From NCBI GenBank assembly GCA_042867185.1, contig JBHZQV010000009.1:110994-174993 (forward strand): a stretch of 64,000 nucleotides of DNA. Reading direction: 5' to 3'. Of this stretch, positions 60,054 to 64,000 are shown one piece after another. The notes under the pieces were generated by a model. The model did not search any database. It had not been told where the DNA came from and saw nothing but the letters and a program-made list of their open reading frames with translations. Position 1 is the first letter of the stretch, and every line of letters starts with the position of its first letter. This DNA comes from Xylophilus sp042867185 (GTDB lineage: Bacteria; Pseudomonadota; Gammaproteobacteria; Burkholderiales; Burkholderiaceae_C). The translations under genes and the position numbers were made by a program.

Positions 60054-61442
60054 ATGCGCCTGCTTTCTCGTCTCGCCCTTTTGGGATATTCGGCTGCCCT
60101 GACGGCGGCGCAGCCGTTGTTGCGTCGCAAGCTGCGTCGGCGGGCCCGGGTGGAGGCGGGGTACGGGGAGGCGGTGGAGGAGCGGTTCGGGTATTACGAA
60201 CCGGCGGGCTGGTCGCGGCCTACGGAAGCAGAAGCAGCAGCAGCCGCCGGGCCGACGGTGTGGCTGCATGCGGTGTCGCTCGGCGAGACGCGGGCCGCGG
60301 CGGTGCTGGTGGCGGCCCTGCGCACGCGTCTGCCCGGCATGCGGCTGCTGTTGACGAACGGCACCGCCACGGGCCGGGCCGAGGGCCGCAAGCTGCTGCG
60401 CCCAGGCGACCGGCAGGTGTGGCAGCCATGGGATACGCCGCAGGCGGTGCGGCGGTTCCTGCGGGCCTTTGCGCCCGACATCGGCATCCTGATGGAGACG
60501 GAGGTCTGGCCCAACCTGGTCGCCGGCTGCGTGGCGCAGGGAGTGCCGCTGGTGCTCGCCAATGCACGGCTCAACACCGGCTCGCTCGCCAAGTCGGAGC
60601 GCCTGCGTCTGCTGGCCCGGCCCGCCTATTCGCGGCTGTCCGCCGTGTGGGCCCAGCATGCCGACGATGCCGCGCGGCTGCGCAGCCTGGGCGCGCCGGT
60701 GCAGGGCGTTTTCGGCAACCTGAAGTTCGATGCCGCGCCCGATGCGGCGCTGCTGGCGCGCGGGCGGCAGCGGCGCGATGCGGGTGCGCGGCCGGTGGTG
60801 CTGTTCGCCAGTTCGCGAGAAGGCGAGGAGGCGCTGTGGATCGCAGAATTCAAACGAAAAGTGCCCGCAGCCGGCGCGGCACGCCGACCATCAGCTACAG
60901 AAACCATAGCAGATGACCCGTCTGGCGCTTTCGATGCGCAGTGGCTTGTGGTGCCGCGGCATCCCAACCGATTCGACGAAGTCGCGCAGTTGCTGCAGGC
61001 TGCGGGGCTGCGGGTAGCCCGCCGCAGCCAGTGGCCGCACGGTGAAGCCGCCCCGCCCGAGGCCGACGTCTGGCTGGGCGACACGGTCGGCGAGATGGCG
61101 CTGTACTACGGCATGGCGCATGCCGCCCTGCTCGGCGGCAGCTTCGAGACCCTGGGCGGCCAGAATTTGATCGAAGCCGCGGCCTGCGGCTGCCCGGTGG
61201 TGATGGGGCCGCACACCTTCAATTTTGCCGATGCGGCGGAGCAGGCCGCAGCGGCGGGTGCGGCGACGCGGGTGGCGGACATGGGGCAGGGGGTGGAAGT
61301 GGCGCTGCGGCTGGTCGGTGATCCGGCCGCGCGGCAGAAGGCGGCTGCGGCATCGACCGCCTTTGCCGCGTCGCACAGCGGCGCGTCGGCGCGTACGGCG
61401 GATGCGATCTGTGCATTGTTGGCGCGGCGAAATGCTGGTTAG
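60054..61442 (+). CDS. waaA: 3-deoxy-D-manno-octulosonic acid (Kdo) transferase
   Basis: A 462-aa membrane-anchored GT30 enzyme adding Kdo to lipid A. The N-terminal hydrophobic anchor (LLSRLALLGYSAALTAAQPL) is followed by WLHAVSLGETRAA with the conserved acceptor-site Glu, METEVWPNL and NARLNTGS. The donor side has GSFETLGGQNLIEAAACGCPVV. Repeat copy I lies in frame (KVPAAGAARRPSATETIADD, about residues 269-288) between the two Rossmann domains. The ATG at 60054 matches other WaaA starts; a TTG at 60027 with GGAG upstream would add nine residues. Confidence 0.93.
   Translation: MRLLSRLALLGYSAALTAAQPLLRRKLRRRARVEAGYGEAVEERFGYYEPAGWSRPTEAEAAAAAGPTVWLHAVSLGETRAAAVLVAALRTRLPGMRLLLTNGTATGRAEGRKLLRPGDRQVWQPWDTPQAVRRFLRAFAPDIGILMETEVWPNLVAGCVAQGVPLVLANARLNTGSLAKSERLRLLARPAYSRLSAVWAQHADDAARLRSLGAPVQGVFGNLKFDAAPDAALLARGRQRRDAGARPVVLFASSREGEEALWIAEFKRKVPAAGAARRPSATETIADDPSGAFDAQWLVVPRHPNRFDEVAQLLQAAGLRVARRSQWPHGEAAPPEADVWLGDTVGEMALYYGMAHAALLGGSFETLGGQNLIEAAACGCPVVMGPHTFNFADAAEQAAAAGAATRVADMGQGVEVALRLVGDPAARQKAAAASTAFAASHSGASARTADAICALLARRNAG
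60857..60911 (-). repeat. 55-bp palindromic element, copy I (inside waaA, reverse)
   Basis: Begins AAAAGTGCCCGCAGCCGGCG and ends GCTACAGAAACCATAGCA. The first 23 bp are identical to lpdA copy G, and the translated peptides align without gaps. Confidence 0.9.
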
Positions 61443-61820
61443 CAGTGCGGGACTGCTACTGGACTTGTCATCGCTGGCGCGGTAAGTCCCTGCTCCGCAA
61501 AGGAGCGTGTGGCTGAGCGCCTTGGACATGAGCACGATCGCGCTATTCAACATACGTTTATGGTCGAGTTCGCGCAACTTAGGTTAAACAAATTCCGATC
61601 TGCCAACCGTGTAGCTACCCGGTTCGCGCGCGCAGTGGAGCCCTATTGCTGACTGCTTACAGTAGCCAGAGACCGCTTGGGCTCGGATCGCGGAGCCTGT
61701 AGGATGCCGCTTTCGGCCAGAACGGAACGACGGTTTATTTGGGCACTCACCTTTTTCAAGGTGGTGACGGTGTAATGATTAAGAGTCGTTAGCACGAGGT
61801 GTAATTTTACTGGAGATTCA
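61443..61820. other. Transition into AT-rich island
   Basis: No gene is supportable. Composition shifts from GC-rich to AT-rich between about 61500 and 61800. A perfect hairpin CACCTTTTTCAAGGTG (61748-61763) lies 58 bp before the next start and may be a leader or terminator element. Confidence 0.5.
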
Positions 61821-62540
61821 ATGGCAATTTCAGAAAAAACGGTTGAGCTAAATATTTCTCGCACGGTGATCGAGAAAATGAGGCGATACCATCAAATTAA
61901 AGCTTATGCCCTGGGCGCGACGCAAGCACAAGAATCAATGTTTGGATTCGACATAGAGATCACGGATGGAGCATGGTCTGGAGGTTTTGTCCAGTATAAA
62001 AGACTTCACCATGTTGCCGGAGGTTTTAAGCGCTGGAACCTTAATAGGACCACCCACCGCGACCAACACTCTTTGTTGCTTTGGATAGAAGCAACTGGAA
62101 TTCCTGTATTTTACTGCCTACCCAATTTTGACAGTGAGATTGAATTAAGACGTTGGACGCCGCCGCCACTCTGGACTCAAGCTTGGTGGATTAAGCCTAG
62201 CGATATTCCGGTCCCGCCTCCTATTGATAAATATCATCATCTCACATTAAGTCCGGCTGGAATTTGGAAAGTTCACTCCGATGAAGGAAAAGCATTTGAT
62301 CCCGGTTTAGCCTCTTTTAAGTCGCTAGAGGAAAATTGGTTTGATCGATTGGACAAAGATATTGACCTTGCAACAATAAAAACCAAGCTCAACAAAGAAA
62401 TTTATCGCCGATGGGAGCTTATTAATTCCGATCGATTAAGCTCGCAATCAAAATCTGAAAAAATAGAGCGAGCGGAGCATGGTCGTTACATGGGAAATAT
62501 TCTTCAGGGCCTGGGGCTTATCTCGTACTCAAGAGAATAA
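61821..62540 (+). CDS. Uncharacterised protein with PD-(D/E)XK-like motif; candidate defence gene
   Basis: I recognise no named family. The 239-aa product has, near its N-terminus, Asp44 in MFGFDIEITDG and Gln58-x-Lys60 in GGFVQYKRLHHV, spaced and placed like the D...QxK core of restriction-type nucleases. The rest is aromatic-rich (WTPPPLWTQAWWIKPSDIP) with a charged helical C-terminus. No membrane segment. A GGAG ribosome site precedes ATG. Codon use is AT-rich, unlike waaA before it, which indicates transfer. It converges on another nuclease-like gene. Nuclease activity is inference. Confidence 0.55.
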   Translation: MAISEKTVELNISRTVIEKMRRYHQIKAYALGATQAQESMFGFDIEITDGAWSGGFVQYKRLHHVAGGFKRWNLNRTTHRDQHSLLLWIEATGIPVFYCLPNFDSEIELRRWTPPPLWTQAWWIKPSDIPVPPPIDKYHHLTLSPAGIWKVHSDEGKAFDPGLASFKSLEENWFDRLDKDIDLATIKTKLNKEIYRRWELINSDRLSSQSKSEKIERAEHGRYMGNILQGLGLISYSRE

Positions 62541-62865
62541 AGTTGGGTTGGTGTTATGGTAGAGCGAATTTTGAAAAATCTAAGTCCTAGATTTTATCAG
62601 ATGGCCGAACTTTTAGAGCGTCGTCCAACATAATGGGCAATGTTTACTTCGTGCCGAGGCTATGGGAAAACGTAGATGACACACTTTCACGGGAAACCCT
62701 ATACGCTTAACCTCATCGATATCATGAGTTGAGGCCGATCCGCGAGGTAGGCTCTCATTGAGTTGCTTCAATCGAGCGAGAGAGTTATGCCTTCACAAAG
62801 CCTCAGCTCAAAGCAGACCCGAAATTTGTGATTCGCCGGCCGCCAATCGTAACCGTATCTGGGGA
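62541..62865. other. Intergenic region between convergent island genes
   Basis: 325 bp with no supportable gene. It contains the left copy (62653-62676) of a 24-bp repeat whose partner lies just beyond the DUF4365 gene start. Confidence 0.5.
62653..62676 (+). repeat. Imperfect 24-bp direct repeat, left copy
   Basis: GCCGAGGCTATGGGAAAACG plus TAGA. It matches 63922-63945 at 20 of 24 positions in the same orientation, with looser similarity beyond. Confidence 0.5.
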
Positions 62866-63903
62866 TCAGTCCAGTATTAGAGGCGGATATGGTATCGATG
62901 GGAAAATCTCTAGATGTATTGCTTTCGACACATCATAGCTGTATTTTATGGGCCAACCCCATTTTTCAGAATCGATGTTTAATCCGTCATAGCATTCTTT
63001 TTTGAAATTTACTAAATCCTGGGTTGTACTGGCCAACTGATAGCCGGCTCTACCATTATTGCTAATTTCGAATTTTGATGAAATAATTTCGCAGGTGCAG
63101 GCCGCAATCCATATTAAAGTGGAGGGCACCCATTTTTCTGTTCTGGCAAAAAGATACCACGATTTTATATCATTCCTGGCTTGATGCGCCCATTCCCTAA
63201 TTTCAGCAATCTCGTTTACTTCCCTTGAATCATTTTCGTAGCCATAAGTTGCCAAATATATTCTTCCTTGGATGGATTTTGCGAGCCGCTCACTATTTGA
63301 AATTCTACTCATGAATCTTTTTAATTGGGTGGTGTCTCGGTTCTCTATTGCCGATCTTGGTATGCTGTAATGAATAAAATATTCACCACCGATTTTTCCA
63401 AGCAATTGCTGCTCGACCTCGAATTTAGAAACGTGGTCCTCAGCCTCACCAAATAAAAGCTCAATAGATTCGAAGTTTTGCAAATCAAGAATTTGCGTTT
63501 TGGGAATCGGATATCTCCAGCCGCTCTCCTGAAAATCCACTTTGTCTTTCTCAAGCGCAGCCCAAAAACATATTTTAGTATTAGGGTCGCAGATTATTAA
63601 AAGAACTGGCATTTGAAGATTTAGAAAATAATTTAAATGTTCCTTGGTGTCTTTGTACCAGTGCATACTTCCCTTGTTCGAAAGGTAACTTGCACCCGTT
63701 TTTATTTGAGCGGCAATGGTGCGACCCGTAACGGCATTTCTCTTCGAAACGTAATCGACGTAGGCATCAACACCAAAATCGTGCTCTTGGTGGGTTCGCC
63801 TGAAAATCCATCCAAAAATATCGTTAAATATCGTGGCGACACAATTAATCCCAATATCAGCAGTTGTAGAACTGCTCGGTCTGGTAGGAAATTTTTTCAC
63901 CAT
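62866..63903 (-). CDS. DUF4365-containing protein, PD-(D/E)XK-like; candidate defence gene
   Basis: A 345-aa protein in AT-rich DNA. Residues about 12-150 look like DUF4365: DIGINCVATIFNDIFGW, then Glu40/Asp42/Asp46 in QEHDFGVDAYVD, and Gln66-Ile-Lys68 in AAQIKTGASYL, followed by the MPVLLIICDPNTKICFWAAL segment. This is the acid...QxK pattern of restriction-endonuclease-like folds. The C-terminal half (about 160-345) is unrecognised. DUF4365 proteins often occur in defence islands; the target is unknown. The gene is bracketed by imperfect 24-bp direct repeats. Confidence 0.65.
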   Translation of the reverse strand: MVKKFPTRPSSSTTADIGINCVATIFNDIFGWIFRRTHQEHDFGVDAYVDYVSKRNAVTGRTIAAQIKTGASYLSNKGSMHWYKDTKEHLNYFLNLQMPVLLIICDPNTKICFWAALEKDKVDFQESGWRYPIPKTQILDLQNFESIELLFGEAEDHVSKFEVEQQLLGKIGGEYFIHYSIPRSAIENRDTTQLKRFMSRISNSERLAKSIQGRIYLATYGYENDSREVNEIAEIREWAHQARNDIKSWYLFARTEKWVPSTLIWIAACTCEIISSKFEISNNGRAGYQLASTTQDLVNFKKECYDGLNIDSEKWGWPIKYSYDVSKAIHLEIFPSIPYPPLILD

Positions 63904-63921
63904 CTTAAGTGTCTGTTTTTG

Positions 63922-63945
63922 GCCGAGGCTGTGTGGAAACGCAGA
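63922..63945 (+). repeat. Imperfect 24-bp direct repeat, right copy
   Basis: GCCGAGGCTGTGTGGAAACG plus CAGA, 18 bp upstream of the DUF4365 start. The sequence style resembles ends of some insertion sequences, but the window stops 55 bp later. Confidence 0.5.
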
Positions 63946-64000
63946 GACGAACTCTCCTAGCGGGCTCCAACCGGCGATTGGTTCCGTATTTTGGTCCAGA

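Noticed and set aside
61643..61864. 73-codon minus-strand frame before the 239-aa island gene
   Set aside because: Overlaps the start of a better-supported gene with a good ribosome site and has no motif.
1..64000. CRISPR arrays or rRNA genes
   Set aside because: No regularly spaced direct repeats with unique spacers and no rRNA-like sequence were seen; the only repeats are dispersed palindromes and the 24-bp pair.

Overview
The window is high-GC chromosomal DNA from a beta-proteobacterium, most likely Burkholderiales, family Comamonadaceae (Acidovorax/Variovorax/Xylophilus relatives). This rests on the gene families and gene orders (iscRSUA-hscBA-fdx, two-lipoyl-domain aceF followed by an lpdA that carries its own lipoyl domain, folD beside a FixJ-type regulator and PAS kinase next to aceE) and on an abundant 55-bp palindromic repeat. 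Genus assignment is inference.

Layout. 1-7256: an adenine deaminase cut by the window edge, a compositionally distinct 208-aa orphan with an N-terminal MGQCAS acylation-type motif (possible secreted effector), a divergent LysR/azoreductase pair, tyrB-type aminotransferase and uvrB. 7257-13816: the complete Fe-S assembly operon with an IscR-type site and an internal terminator before hscB, then dnaQ and tRNA-Val(CAC). 13817-15582: a scar beside the tRNA, with an integrase C-terminal remnant whose catalytic Tyr codon is TAG, and an MCP signalling domain without sensor or membrane segments. 15583-19211: a glycoside-hydrolase/glycosyltransferase fusion translationally coupled to UDP-galactopyranose mutase. 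19216-23203: a small operon (conserved hypothetical, zinc alcohol dehydrogenase, S9 peptidase, small protein). 23399-28607: a GntR-controlled 2-hydroxyacid/glyoxylate module. 28840-30800: a copper chaperone and an LhgO-like oxidoreductase.

30801-32990 is an AT-rich insertion with an AIPR-domain protein carrying a nuclease-like N-terminus. 32991-42081 is housekeeping (pyrD, rpiA, a periplasmic glutaredoxin-like protein, opdA, folD) followed by a two-component system divergent from the pyruvate dehydrogenase operon aceE-aceF-lpdA (42087-48360). 48511-55017 holds an NlpC/P60 hydrolase, a PQQ-type sugar dehydrogenase, an isochorismatase-fold protein, prpE, a DUF1345 membrane protein and a Tat/lipobox ferritin-like protein. 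55147-58317 is an alkylation-repair operon (Ada-AlkA fusion, Ogt, EamA transporter). 58487-61442 carries algC-type phosphohexomutase and waaA. From about 61450 to the end the DNA is again AT-rich and holds two unrelated genes with PD-(D/E)XK-like motifs, one flanked by imperfect 24-bp direct repeats.

The most unusual signal is a family of nine related 55-bp palindromic elements spread over 60 kb. Three are intergenic and six lie inside protein genes (hscA, lhgO-like, aceF, lpdA, ada-alkA, waaA). All six are in frame, and each orientation always uses one reading frame, so the same peptide recurs in unrelated proteins. Two intergenic copies are joined to a bidirectional terminator between convergent genes. 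The second lead is the set of AT-rich inserts with three candidate nuclease-type genes; the third is the candidate acylated effector.
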